NCBI GenBank assembly: GCA_040216765.1
Contig: JAVJON010000007.1
Span: 62,001 to 126,000, forward strand
DNA from: Marinibaculum sp040216765
Lineage (GTDB): Bacteria; Pseudomonadota; Alphaproteobacteria; Ferrovibrionales; Ferrovibrionaceae
DNA length: 64,000 bases
Direction: 5' to 3'
The translations under genes were made by a program, and so were the position numbers. Position 1 is the first letter of the stretch, and the number at the start of each line of letters is the position of its first letter. This document shows positions 1-9,083 of this stretch, in pieces. Under the pieces are notes generated by a model, which made no database searches, had not been told where the DNA came from, and saw nothing but the letters and a program-made list of their open reading frames with translations.

Positions 1-759
1 GTCCTTGAAGAACTGGACGGTCTTGGCCATGTGGCCGATCTCGTCCTTGCGGTCGGCGCCCGCGACCTCCACCGCAAGATCGTCTTGTGCCAGGCGCTGC
101 ATGATCTCGCCGATCGAATGCAGGGGGCCCACGACTCCCCGGAGCACGGTGTAGAGCCCGAAGCCGATGGCGGCGAGGCCGATGACGATCAGCAGCGCCA
201 TGAGCCAGCGGGCCTGATCGACCTCGGCTTCGTTGTTCGCATAATCCTGCCCGGCCACCTCGAGCTGCAGGCGGATCAGCGCGTCGATGGCGCTGCTGAC
301 GGGATCGATGGCAGCGTAGAGCTGCTTCTCGGCGAAGCCGTCGAGGGCCGTCTTGTCCTCGCTCTGCAAGAGGCGCTTGAGATCCTCGACAGCTCGGTCG
401 GCATTGTCCATCACACCCTGGGCGTTCTCGGCAAGCTGCGCTTCTTCCCGGGTGAGAGTCGTCTGCAGATAGGCCTGCCATTGGGCGCGGATCTCTGCCT
501 GCGCCCGTTCGACAGACGCGGCACCGGAGCCCCAGTCAAGAAGATCCGCGCGCACCTTGTGTGTCGTGTCGACAATGTCGACGGCGTAGGCATCTGCAAC
601 GGTCTTGAGAGTCTGCAGGGGAATTACCCTGTCCTTGTAGATTCCGGCAATACGATTGTTCGAGTGATCGAGGGAAATCCATCCGTTTGCGGCGGTTATT
701 AGAAGGACAACCCCGATCGAAGAAAGGATAAGCAGAAGCTTGGCTTTGATGCTGGACAT
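1..759 (-). CDS. Methyl-accepting chemotaxis protein, 5' part only
   Basis: This is the first 253 residues of a membrane chemoreceptor; the gene runs off the left edge of the window, so the cytoplasmic signalling domain is missing from view. The protein starts MSSIKAKLLL, has a first membrane helix at about residues 8-28, a periplasmic four-helix-bundle type sensor region to about 180, a second membrane helix at about 185-207, then a HAMP domain that ends at the window edge with a KDEIGHMAKTVQFFKD segment. The ATG lies a few bases after a GGGGGA ribosome-binding sequence. It is 110 bp downstream of a second receptor gene in the same orientation and has a similar HAMP domain, which suggests a duplicated pair. 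The ligand cannot be inferred. Confidence 0.85.
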   Translation of the reverse strand, partial: MSSIKAKLLLILSSIGVVLLITAANGWISLDHSNNRIAGIYKDRVIPLQTLKTVADAYAVDIVDTTHKVRADLLDWGSGAASVERAQAEIRAQWQAYLQTTLTREEAQLAENAQGVMDNADRAVEDLKRLLQSEDKTALDGFAEKQLYAAIDPVSSAIDALIRLQLEVAGQDYANNEAEVDQARWLMALLIVIGLAAIGFGLYTVLRGVVGPLHSIGEIMQRLAQDDLAVEVAGADRKDEIGHMAKTVQFFKD

Positions 760-869
760 GTCATCCCCCGGTTGGTCTCGCCCGGGAATGTGCCGCAAGA
801 TGATTAAGTTTTCTTTTATTACCCGGGTATCCAAAGGAAGTAGGTGGCACTGCCCGGCCGGTGGGGGGC

Positions 870-2879
870 TCAGGCTGCGCGGACCCCGTGCAGGAAGCCC
901 TCCACCGCCTTTCGCAGCCGGTCGGACTGGCTCGCCAGGTTGCCGGCGGAGGTGTTGACCTGTTCCGCGGCGGAGCCGGTATCGGCGGCGGCCCGGGTGA
1001 CGCCGCTGATATTGCTGGAGACCTCCTGGGTGCCGCGCGCGGCCTCCTGCACGTTGCGGGAGATCTCCTGTGTGGCGGCGCCCTGCTCCTCCACGGCCGC
1101 CGCGATGGTGGTGGCAATCTCGTTGATCTCCGAAATGGTGCGCCCGATCCCCTGGATGGCGCCGACCGCCTGGTCGGTTTCCGTCTGGATGCCGGTGATC
1201 TGCAGGCCGATCTGCTCGGTGGCCTTCGCCGTCTGGTTGGCGAGGTTCTTCACCTCGGACGCGACCACCGCAAAGCCCTTGCCGGCCTCGCCCGCGCGCG
1301 CCGCCTCGATCGTGGCGTTGAGCGCCAGCAGGTTGGTCTGCTCGGCGATGTCGCGGATCAGCCCCAGCACCTCGCCGATCTTCTGCGCCGCCTGCGCCAG
1401 CCCGTCGACCTGCGCATTGGTGCGTTCGGCATCGACGCTGGCCTTCGCGGTGATCGTGGTGGACTGCGTGACCTGCCGGCCGATCTCCTCGATGGACGAA
1501 GAGAGCTCTTCCGCGGCCGAGGCGACGGTCTGCACGTTGGTCGAGGCCTCCTCGGATGCCGCCGCGACTGCGCTGGCCTGGCGGCTGGTCTCCTCAGCCG
1601 TGGCGGTCATCGAGGCCGCCGTGCCCTGCATCTGCTGCGCGGCGGCGCTGACTTCCGCCAGCACGGCGGCAACCGCCTGGTCGAAGTCCCGGGTCAGGCT
1701 TTCGATCCGCCCGGCACGCGCCTCCCGCGCGGCCTGCTCGCGCTCCTGCTCGGCGGCCATCTCGTCGTTGCGGATCATGTTGTCCTTGAAGACCTGGACG
1801 GCCATGGCCATCTCGCCGACCTCGTCCTTGCGGCCCTTGGCGGGAATGTCGACGCCCTTGTCGCCATCGGCCAGGCGCTTCATCGCCGAGGTCATCGCCT
1901 GGATCGGGCGGGCGATGCCGCGACCCACGACGATGGCGGAGAGAATGCCCAGGAGCAGGGCGACGATGGCCGCGGCGACCCCGGCGACCAGGGCCAGATC
2001 GGTCTCTTCACCGGTTGCAGCGCCCAGCGCGTCCTGTGCAGCGCTGTTGTCGGCCTGGAACGTCGCCATCTGGGCGCTGAGCGTCCTGCCGAGCGGCCGC
2101 AGCTTGTCATCCATGACCGCATTCCGCTGGGCGGTCTGTCGGGCCGCCTCGGCAACGGCCTTGCCATAGATCGACGCGAGGTTCGCCAGTTCCGCGATCC
2201 GCGCCTTGTCGTCCGGATCGAAAATCAGCTCGTCGATCGCGGCGATCTGGCTCAATGCGCTCGCGATCTCGGCCAGCGCGCGATCCGCCTGTTCGGGCCG
2301 GCTGTCGATCAGGAAGCGGTTGGCATAGAGGCGCGCCAGCAGGAAGTGATTGGTGGCCGCAGCGCCGGCATAGAGGCCGTCGATATTGCCCTTGTCGCGT
2401 TCCGTGACGGTGACCGCTGCGATCAGTTGCTCCGCCTGCGGCCCGGCATGGTTCATGACCGCCACATGTTCGTTGCGCCCGGCTTGCAGGGCGGCAACCT
2501 CCTGGAACGCGGTGTCGTATGCGAGGAAGGCCGCAGTGGTCTTCTGCACATTCTCCCTCCGGGCCGGATCGGTGAACAGCTCTTCCGCCTTCGCCATGAC
2601 CGCGACCGCGGTGCCCGTGCGCTCCCGCACCGTCTGCGCGGCCTCTGGCGTACCCGACAGGATGAAGTCGCGAACGCCAAGCCGTGCCTCCAGCATGAGG
2701 CTCTGCAGGCTGGCGGCGGCGGACGTCTGCTGCACCATGACCCGGTAGCCGGCGAAGCCCGACTGGGCGTTGGTCAGCCCGTAGACGGCGATGGCGCTGG
2801 AGACCACCAGCAGGACCAGGATGATGCCTGTGGTCAGCGCGACCTTGCGGGACACTTTCAGATTGTCGATCAACCGCAT
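870..2879 (-). CDS. Methyl-accepting chemotaxis protein
   Basis: This is a complete chemoreceptor of 669 residues that would relay a periplasmic signal to CheA/CheW. It starts MRLIDNLKVSRKVALTTG, with a membrane helix at about residues 14-36, a helical periplasmic region to about 290, a second membrane helix at about 293-316, and a HAMP domain (RPIQAMTSAMKRLADGD). The long cytoplasmic coiled coil carries the conserved hairpin tip (EQTNLLALNATIEAARAGE, then GKGFAVVASEVKNLA). No CheR-docking pentapeptide is visible at the C-terminus, which ends FLHGVRAA. The start was chosen because GGAGGA lies about 9 bases upstream of the ATG; the longer open frame before it has no typical receptor sequence. 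The sensed compound is unknown. Confidence 0.95.
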   Translation of the reverse strand: MRLIDNLKVSRKVALTTGIILVLLVVSSAIAVYGLTNAQSGFAGYRVMVQQTSAAASLQSLMLEARLGVRDFILSGTPEAAQTVRERTGTAVAVMAKAEELFTDPARRENVQKTTAAFLAYDTAFQEVAALQAGRNEHVAVMNHAGPQAEQLIAAVTVTERDKGNIDGLYAGAAATNHFLLARLYANRFLIDSRPEQADRALAEIASALSQIAAIDELIFDPDDKARIAELANLASIYGKAVAEAARQTAQRNAVMDDKLRPLGRTLSAQMATFQADNSAAQDALGAATGEETDLALVAGVAAAIVALLLGILSAIVVGRGIARPIQAMTSAMKRLADGDKGVDIPAKGRKDEVGEMAMAVQVFKDNMIRNDEMAAEQEREQAAREARAGRIESLTRDFDQAVAAVLAEVSAAAQQMQGTAASMTATAEETSRQASAVAAASEEASTNVQTVASAAEELSSSIEEIGRQVTQSTTITAKASVDAERTNAQVDGLAQAAQKIGEVLGLIRDIAEQTNLLALNATIEAARAGEAGKGFAVVASEVKNLANQTAKATEQIGLQITGIQTETDQAVGAIQGIGRTISEINEIATTIAAAVEEQGAATQEISRNVQEAARGTQEVSSNISGVTRAAADTGSAAEQVNTSAGNLASQSDRLRKAVEGFLHGVRAA

Positions 2880-3123
2880 GGCGGGTCGTTCCTCCAGGGG
2901 TGGGGGCCCGGTCGGCGGGCAGAGGCAGGGTATGGCCCCACAATTCTGCCCGCTGAGGCTGAAAAACACACTAGCGTTTGTTATCGCTAGTTGCCGGTTC
3001 CGGCCCGACCGGACCGCCCCCGCCGGCCATGCGCCGCATGCCGTTTGCGTGCTGGCCAGGGCGGGCCGTCCAGGACATTCTCCTGCTACGCTTGAATCCG
3101 GTGCCGCAGGGCAGGGGAGGGAC

Positions 3124-5127
3124 ATGGCAAAGGCGCCAGCAGAGCAGTCGCAGGCCCGGCGCAGGGCAGGGCAAGGCGCAGCGGGCGACGCAGTGGCGTC
3201 ACCGGCGCGCCCAGCGACCGGCCGCGCCGCCCGGGACCGGCCGGGGCGCCGCCGCGGGCTGCCCCTGTCGCTGGTGGTGGTCGGCGGCATGATCGGCCTG
3301 CTGGTCGCAGCGATGGCGATCGTGGTCGGCCTGACCTTTGCCGCCGGCCTGCGCAGCACCACCGACCTGCTGGTCTACTCCTCGCAGTTCCTGGTGCAGT
3401 CGCTGGAAGCGCGCCTGGACGACGAACTCGCGCCGGCAGCCCGCCTGGTCGAGCATGCCGCCGCAAGCGCCGCCGGCAACCCGTCGACCCCGGCCGCGGC
3501 GGCGCCGGCGGAGATTGCGGCCGGCGCGATGGCCGTCGCACCGCAGATCGTTGCCGTCGTGATCGAGAGCCGGCTCCTGTCGGCGCAGGCGGCGGAGCGG
3601 GTGATGGTGATGGCCGATGGGTCGCGGCGCGATCCCAGCAGCCGGCTGCTGGTGCTGCTGCGGGACCTGGCGGCCCGCGCGGATGCCCGGGACGGCATGG
3701 CCGGCGGCGGCGGTCCGGCTGCCGGCGAGCGGTCCATGTGGGGGCCGCCGACCTATGTCGAGCATCTGCAGGCGGCGCTGCTGCCGGTCGCGGCAACGGC
3801 AGTGCGGCCCGACGGATCGCGGGCCGCGGCGCTCGCCCTGGTGTCGCTGGATGCACTGGTCAGGGATATCGCCGGAATCCAGACCCGTGGCGGCAGGGCC
3901 TTCCTGCTCTATGGCAGGGACCATCTGATCGGGCCGGCGGCCTGGGCACCGCCGGGGGCGACGGACAGTCTCGCCTCCCTGCCGCTGCCGCGGCTGGCGG
4001 AGGTTTCCGATCCGGTCGGCCGGGCGCTGGCGGACGACACCCTGGTGCCGCTGTTCGGCGATCTCGCGGTGGAGGGCTTCGACGGCTACTACATCGACCT
4101 TTCGCCGGACGACGAGGACGAAGGGCTGGGGGACATGTTCGACATGGACAGCCAGGAATATGTCGTCCTGACCCGCACCGTGCCGGGCTTCACGCCGGAG
4201 CCGCTGATCATCGGCGCCTATTTCCGGGCCGAGGATGTCAGCGGCGAGCTCGACCGCCTGTCGCGGGCCGGCATGGCGGCGCTGATCGTGGTGGGGGTCG
4301 CGGCGATCCTGGCCTACCTGCTGTCGATCCTGATCACCCGGCCGGTGCGCCAGTTCGCGGCCAATGCCCGGCGGGTGGCGGAACTGCGGCTGGACGCCGT
4401 CAATATCGGGACCGGCGAACCCCTGATCCGCGAGTTCCGGGACGCCACCGATGCGTTCCGCCGCATGCTTCATGCGCTGCGCTGGTTCGAGGCCTATGTG
4501 CCGAAGACCCTGGTGCAGGAGCTCCTGCGGCAACCGGACCCGGAGGCGCGCCGGTCCGAGGAGCGGGTGGTCACCGTCATGTTCACCGACATCCGCGGCT
4601 TCACCGCGCTCGCCGAACAGATGTCGGCCCGGCAGGCCGCCGACCTGCTGAACGCGCATTTCGAACTCGTCAATGCCTGTGTCGAGAGCGAGGGCGGCAC
4701 CATCGACAAGTTCATCGGCGACAGCGTGATGTGCTTCTGGGGCGCGCCGCAGCTTCAGGAGGATCATGCGGCGCGCGCCCTGCGGGCAATCCGCCAGGTC
4801 CGCCAGGCACAGGCGGCGGCGAACCGCCAGCGCGAGGCCGAGGGCCTGCCGCCGATCGCGATCCGGGTCGGGGTGCATACCGGGCGGGCGATCGTCGGCA
4901 ATATCGGTTCGCGCCGGCGGGTCAACTACACCCTGATCGGCGATGTGGTGAACATCGCCAACCGGCTGGAGGCCCTGGGCAAGACCGTCGCGCCTGAGGC
5001 GGGCTTCTGCGTTCTTGCAAGCGACGCCGTCTTGAGGCATTGCGGTAGCGGCTTTGCCTTCCTGCCCCGGGGTGTCCATGTGTTGCCCGGTCGCGCCGGC
5101 AAGGTCGAGGTTTTCGCCCTGCTGTAG
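3124..5127 (+). CDS. Membrane class III adenylate/guanylate cyclase
   Basis: The 667-residue protein should make a cyclic nucleotide (cAMP most likely) in response to an extracytoplasmic signal. A basic N-terminus precedes membrane helix 1 (about residues 47-74), a periplasmic sensor region of about 300 residues, membrane helix 2 (about 381-404) and a HAMP-like linker. The C-terminal cyclase homology domain shows the metal-binding motif FTDIRGF near residue 487, GGTIDKFIGD near 523 and VNYTLIGDVVNIANR near 600. The start is the ATG following GGGGAGGG. It is divergent from the chemoreceptor gene upstream. Adenylate rather than guanylate specificity is assumed from the family, not proven. Confidence 0.88.
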   Translation: MAKAPAEQSQARRRAGQGAAGDAVASPARPATGRAARDRPGRRRGLPLSLVVVGGMIGLLVAAMAIVVGLTFAAGLRSTTDLLVYSSQFLVQSLEARLDDELAPAARLVEHAAASAAGNPSTPAAAAPAEIAAGAMAVAPQIVAVVIESRLLSAQAAERVMVMADGSRRDPSSRLLVLLRDLAARADARDGMAGGGGPAAGERSMWGPPTYVEHLQAALLPVAATAVRPDGSRAAALALVSLDALVRDIAGIQTRGGRAFLLYGRDHLIGPAAWAPPGATDSLASLPLPRLAEVSDPVGRALADDTLVPLFGDLAVEGFDGYYIDLSPDDEDEGLGDMFDMDSQEYVVLTRTVPGFTPEPLIIGAYFRAEDVSGELDRLSRAGMAALIVVGVAAILAYLLSILITRPVRQFAANARRVAELRLDAVNIGTGEPLIREFRDATDAFRRMLHALRWFEAYVPKTLVQELLRQPDPEARRSEERVVTVMFTDIRGFTALAEQMSARQAADLLNAHFELVNACVESEGGTIDKFIGDSVMCFWGAPQLQEDHAARALRAIRQVRQAQAAANRQREAEGLPPIAIRVGVHTGRAIVGNIGSRRRVNYTLIGDVVNIANRLEALGKTVAPEAGFCVLASDAVLRHCGSGFAFLPRGVHVLPGRAGKVEVFALL

Positions 5128-5220
5128 CGGGGCGATCGTCGCGGCGCATCGGTGCATCGGCGCAGCCGGCGGCCGGTGCGGCATTCGGGCCCGGTGCGGC
5201 ATTTGGAGGGGGGATAGCAG

Positions 5221-6603
5221 GTGTCATCGGGAAATGCGGATACCGGGTCCGGGAACCGCCCCGCGGGCGGGTCGATCTGGTCCGACGAGCCGGTCTGGAC
5301 GCCGCTGTCGCCGGAAGAGGCCGCGCCCGCAGCCGGCGAGCCGCCCATGCCGGAGGCCCTGCGACTGCAACCGCTGCAGCCCCAATCGATGCAACCCCAG
5401 CGGCTGCAGCCGCAGCCACCGCCGCAGCCGGCGCCGGCCGTGCCGCCCGCCGTGCAGCCTGCGGCGATGCCTTCCGCGCCGCCGCCCGTTGCACCGGACG
5501 CCGGCGCGGCGGTGCCCCTTGCCGGCTTCGAGCAGCTGACCAGGCCGCCCGAACCGGCACCGGCCGCGCCGCCCGCCATGCAGGTTGCGGCCATGCCGGC
5601 CCCGGCCCCGGCCCCGGCGGCGCCCGTCGCGCCGGACCCCGGCGCGGCCGCCCCTCTCGTCACCTTCGAACAGCTGACCCGGCCGCCGGAACCGGCGCCC
5701 CACGCGCCGCCAGCGTCATCCGGCCTGTCGCCGATGGCGATCCCGGCAGCGCCACAGCCCGCAGCGCCACAGCCCGCAGCGCCGCAGCCCGCGGCGCCAC
5801 AGCCCGCGGCGCCATCCCGTCCGGCAGCGCCGGACTGGGCGCGCCTGCCGCCGCGCGCGGCGGGCGCCGCGCCGCCACCGCCGCCGCAGGAACCGCCAGC
5901 CCCCGTGCCGCCCGCCGCGCAGCCCGCCCCGGCGCAGTCCGGCGTCGGCGCGATCTCCGCCGCGGTCGAACCGGGGCTGACCGTGCTGCATGTCGGCTGC
6001 GGCCCGCACAATCCGGCCGCCCTGCCGGCCGCGCTGCGCACCTCGCATTGGCGGGAAGTCCGGCTGGACGCCAACCCGGACATGAACCCCGATATCGTCG
6101 CCAGCATCACCGACATGCGGCAGGTGCCGGATGCCAGCATGGATGCGGTCTATTCCTCCCACAATCTGGAGCATATCTATCCGCACGAGGCGCCGGCGGC
6201 GCTGCGGGAGTTCGTGCGGGTCATGAAGCCGGACGGGCTCTGCCTGCTGCTCTGTCCCGACCTCCAGACCATCGGCGATCTGATCGCCGAGGGGCGCCTG
6301 CTGGAACCGATCTATCATTCTGCGGCCGGGCCGATCTCCGCCATCGACATGCTGTACGGCCATCGTGCCTCGATGGCCGGCGGCAATATCTACATGGCGC
6401 ATCGCAACGGCTTCTCTGCGCCCTCCCTGGCCCAGCTGATGCAGGAGGCCGGCTTCCGCAAGGTCGCCGTGACCCGCGATACGGCGCGCTTTTCGCTCTG
6501 GGCGCTGGGCTTCCGGGTCGAGCTGTCCGACGAGCTGGTCGCGCGCTGCCAGGCCAATCTTGGGATCGGCCGGCCGCTTCTGCCGGCGCCGGGCCGCAGC
6601 TGA
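5221..6603 (+). CDS. SAM-dependent methyltransferase with repetitive disordered N-terminus
   Basis: The last 220 residues or so form a class I methyltransferase-like domain: the glycine-rich SAM loop reads VLHVGCGPHN, followed by an acidic residue at the end of strand 2 (VRLDANPD) and SSHNLEHIYPHE, typical of the methyltransferase type 11 group. The first 240 residues are Pro/Ala/Gln-rich and probably disordered. They contain two copies of a roughly 45-residue block, each including FEQLTRPPEPAP, and a short QPAAP tandem repeat. The GTG start is chosen because GGAGGGGG lies just upstream; length is 460 residues. The gene follows the cyclase by 93 bp in the same direction. The substrate is unknown. 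Confidence 0.8.
   Translation: MSSGNADTGSGNRPAGGSIWSDEPVWTPLSPEEAAPAAGEPPMPEALRLQPLQPQSMQPQRLQPQPPPQPAPAVPPAVQPAAMPSAPPPVAPDAGAAVPLAGFEQLTRPPEPAPAAPPAMQVAAMPAPAPAPAAPVAPDPGAAAPLVTFEQLTRPPEPAPHAPPASSGLSPMAIPAAPQPAAPQPAAPQPAAPQPAAPSRPAAPDWARLPPRAAGAAPPPPPQEPPAPVPPAAQPAPAQSGVGAISAAVEPGLTVLHVGCGPHNPAALPAALRTSHWREVRLDANPDMNPDIVASITDMRQVPDASMDAVYSSHNLEHIYPHEAPAALREFVRVMKPDGLCLLLCPDLQTIGDLIAEGRLLEPIYHSAAGPISAIDMLYGHRASMAGGNIYMAHRNGFSAPSLAQLMQEAGFRKVAVTRDTARFSLWALGFRVELSDELVARCQANLGIGRPLLPAPGRS
5746..5805 (+). repeat. 15-bp tandem repeat, four copies, coding
   Basis: Four head-to-tail copies of a unit close to gcagcgccacagccc lie inside the methyltransferase gene and encode a QPAAP repeat. The copies differ at one or two bases. 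The unit is a multiple of three, so changes in copy number would keep the frame. Confidence 0.9.
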
Positions 6604-6686
6604 GCCATCGCGCGCCGGCGGTGTTGACGCTTGAGATGGCGGCGATTGCGCTGTAAGCCTCCGCCCGACCAACGGGAGAAGGCATC

Positions 6687-7742
6687 ATGGCTAGCAACAG
6701 CAACGGTAAGATCCAGGTCGCCGTGCTCGGCGCCTCCGGCTATAGCGGCGCGGAGACCCTGCGCCTGCTGCTGTCGCATCCGCAGGTCCGCATCCAGGCG
6801 CTGACGGCGGATCGCAAGGCCGGCGCGCCGATCGGCGAGGTCTTCCCGCAGCTGGAGGGCTATGGCCTGCCCGTGCTGCAGCGGATCGAGGAAGTGGACT
6901 GGGACAGCATCGACACGGTGTTCTGCGCCCTGCCGCACGGCACCACGCAGGAGGTCGTCGCCGCCCTGCCCAAGGGGGTCAAGGTGCTGGACCTGTCGGC
7001 GGATTTCCGGCTGCGCGACATCGACAGCTATGCCACCTGGTACGGCCATGCCCATCGCGCCCCGGACCTGCAGGAAGAGGCCGTCTATGGCCTGACCGAG
7101 TTCGCGCGGGCGGAGATCCGGAAGACCCGCCTGGTCGCCTGCCCGGGCTGCTATCCGACCTCCGCGCTGCTGCCGCTCCTGCCGGTGCTGGAGAAGCGGG
7201 CGATCCGGCCGGACGACGTGATCATCGACGCCAAGTCGGGGGTCAGCGGCGCGGGCCGGGCCCTGAAGGAAGGCAGCCTCTACGCGGAGGTGGCGGAGGG
7301 CATCCATGCCTATGGCATCGCCAGCCACCGGCACGGGCCGGAGATCGAGCAGGAGCTGAGCGTTGCCGCCGGCGTGCCGATGGCGGTCACCTTCACGCCG
7401 CACCTGATGCCGATGAACCGGGGCATCCTGTCGACGATCTATGTCCGCCTGGCCGAGGGCGCGGAGGTCGAGGACTTGCGGGCCGCTCTGGCGGAGCGCT
7501 ATGCGGACGAGCCCTTCGTGCGGCTGCTGCCGCAGGGGCAGTCGCCGCAGACCCGCCATGTGCGCGGGTCCAACAATGCCTCGATCGGCATCTTTGCCGA
7601 CCGGGTGCCCGGCCGGGCGATGCTGATCTGTGCGATCGACAACCTGGTGAAGGGGGCGGCGGGCCAGGCGGTGCAGAACTTCAACGTGCTGCACGGCCTG
7701 CCGGAGACCACCGGCCTGGCCCTGGCGCCCATGTTCCCGTGA
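6687..7742 (+). CDS. argC: N-acetyl-gamma-glutamyl-phosphate reductase
   Basis: ArgC reduces N-acetylglutamyl phosphate to the semialdehyde with NADPH, the third step of arginine synthesis, in the cytoplasm. The N-terminal Rossmann motif is VLGASGYSGAETLRLLL, and the catalytic cysteine lies in ACPGCYPTSALLPL. Length (351 residues) is normal for the long-form family. A GGGAGAAGG ribosome-binding site precedes the ATG. The stop overlaps the start of the carbonic anhydrase-like gene by four bases, so the two are probably translated together. The other arginine genes are not nearby. Confidence 0.96.
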   Translation: MASNSNGKIQVAVLGASGYSGAETLRLLLSHPQVRIQALTADRKAGAPIGEVFPQLEGYGLPVLQRIEEVDWDSIDTVFCALPHGTTQEVVAALPKGVKVLDLSADFRLRDIDSYATWYGHAHRAPDLQEEAVYGLTEFARAEIRKTRLVACPGCYPTSALLPLLPVLEKRAIRPDDVIIDAKSGVSGAGRALKEGSLYAEVAEGIHAYGIASHRHGPEIEQELSVAAGVPMAVTFTPHLMPMNRGILSTIYVRLAEGAEVEDLRAALAERYADEPFVRLLPQGQSPQTRHVRGSNNASIGIFADRVPGRAMLICAIDNLVKGAAGQAVQNFNVLHGLPETTGLALAPMFP

Positions 7743-8308
7743 CCACCCGTCCGGGCGCCCTGATCCATCCGTATCGGGGCGTCCGGCCACGGATCTCGCC
7801 GGACGCCTTCGTGGCGCCCGGTGCGGCGGTGGCCGGCGACGTGGAGATCGGCCCGGGCTGCAGCATCTGGTACAACTGCACCCTGCGCGGCGACGTCAAT
7901 GTCATCCGCATCGGCCGCGACAGCAATGTCCAGGACGGCACGGTGATCCACGTTTCGCGCTTCGGCCAGGGCACCTTCATCGGCGATGGCGTGACGATCG
8001 GCCATATGGCACTGCTGCATGCCTGCACCCTGGAGGATGGCTGCTTCATCGGCATGCAGGCGACGGTGATGGACGACTGTACCGTGCAGCCGGGTGCCAT
8101 GCTGGCGGCCGGCTCCCTGCTGACGCCGGGAAAGACCGTGCCCAGCGGCACCGTCTGGGGCGGCCGCCCGGCGAAGTACATGCGCCAGATCCGGCCCGAC
8201 GAGGCCAGCTATTTCGCCGACACCGCCCGGCACTATGCCGCGATGGGCGCGGAATATGCCGCCGCCTTGCGCGCGGAAGCCGCGGAGCGGCTGCCGGACG
8301 GCGCCTGA
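7739..8308 (+). CDS. Gamma-carbonic anhydrase family hexapeptide protein
   Basis: A left-handed beta-helix protein of 189 residues built from hexapeptide repeats, of the gamma-carbonic anhydrase/PaaY/YrdA family. The three histidines expected to bind zinc are visible in GTVIHVS and in IGHMALLHACTLE. The start is a GTG whose last bases overlap the argC stop (GTGA). The family members act as carbonic anhydrases, acyltransferase-like or thioesterase-linked proteins, so the zinc site is well supported but the reaction is not. The coupling to argC may only reflect operon packing. Confidence 0.88.
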   Translation: MTTRPGALIHPYRGVRPRISPDAFVAPGAAVAGDVEIGPGCSIWYNCTLRGDVNVIRIGRDSNVQDGTVIHVSRFGQGTFIGDGVTIGHMALLHACTLEDGCFIGMQATVMDDCTVQPGAMLAAGSLLTPGKTVPSGTVWGGRPAKYMRQIRPDEASYFADTARHYAAMGAEYAAALRAEAAERLPDGA

Positions 8309-8399
8309 GCGACATCGACGCATGCCGGGCTGCCATCCTCCGGCCCCATTGGCCGCCGATCTATACGCGGTGCCCCGCAGGGCGTAGGGAGGCTGCGAC

Positions 8400-9068
8400 A
8401 TGGAGAGGATCCTGCTGACCGGCTTCGAGGCATTCGGCACCACGCCGGTCAATCCGGCGGAACAGGTGGCGCGCGCCCTGGACGGCGAGGAGATCGACGG
8501 CGCCAGGGTGGTGTCGCGGATCGTGCCGAACAGCTTCTTCGTCTGCATCGATGCGGTGCGCGAGGCGATGGCGGAGATCCGGCCGCAGGCCGTGGTGATG
8601 CTCGGCGAATATGGCGGGCGGACGATGCTGACGGTGGAGCGGCTCGCCCAGAACCTCAACGACGGCGCGCGCTATGGCCTGCGCGACAATGCGGGCAGGC
8701 TGGTGCAGGACCTCGCCACGGTGCCCGACGGGCCGGTGGCCTATCATGCCACCCTGCCGGTCCGCGCCATGGTTGCCGCGATGCGCCGGGCGGGCGTGCC
8801 CGCGGACATCTCCGACGTCGCCGGGACGTTCTGCTGCAACCATTTGATGTACGGGATCCTGCACCATGTCGCGGCGAACCGCCTGCCCGTCAGGGCCGGC
8901 TGGATCCACCTGCCGCACCTGCCCGAGGTGGCCGCGCTGGACTCGCATCTCGGGCTGCCGAGCATGGCGGCGGACACCGCGGCCGCGGGCGTCCGGGCCG
9001 GACTGGCCGCGCTCCGCGCGCATCCCACGGACAGCGACGAACCGATCGCCTCGCGCCTGCAGATCTAG
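8400..9068 (+). CDS. pcp: Pyroglutamyl-peptidase I (cysteine peptidase C15)
   Basis: This enzyme removes N-terminal pyroglutamate from peptides. The sequence starts MERILLTGFEAFGTTPVNPA, matching the family N-terminus. The catalytic triad residues are seen as Glu in MLTVER, Cys in AGTFCCNHLMYG and His in GWIHLPHLPE. Length (222 residues) is typical. A GGGAGG ribosome-binding site lies about 10 bases before the ATG. The gene is 91 bp after the carbonic anhydrase-like gene and converges with the acetyltransferase gene 15 bp away. Confidence 0.92.
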   Translation: MERILLTGFEAFGTTPVNPAEQVARALDGEEIDGARVVSRIVPNSFFVCIDAVREAMAEIRPQAVVMLGEYGGRTMLTVERLAQNLNDGARYGLRDNAGRLVQDLATVPDGPVAYHATLPVRAMVAAMRRAGVPADISDVAGTFCCNHLMYGILHHVAANRLPVRAGWIHLPHLPEVAALDSHLGLPSMAADTAAAGVRAGLAALRAHPTDSDEPIASRLQI

Positions 9069-9083
9069 CCGGCGGCTGTCCCG

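Noticed and set aside
7761..7774. A third TGATCC followed by CGTAT
   Set aside because: Only three bases separate the two elements, and it lies inside a coding region, so it cannot be the same promoter.
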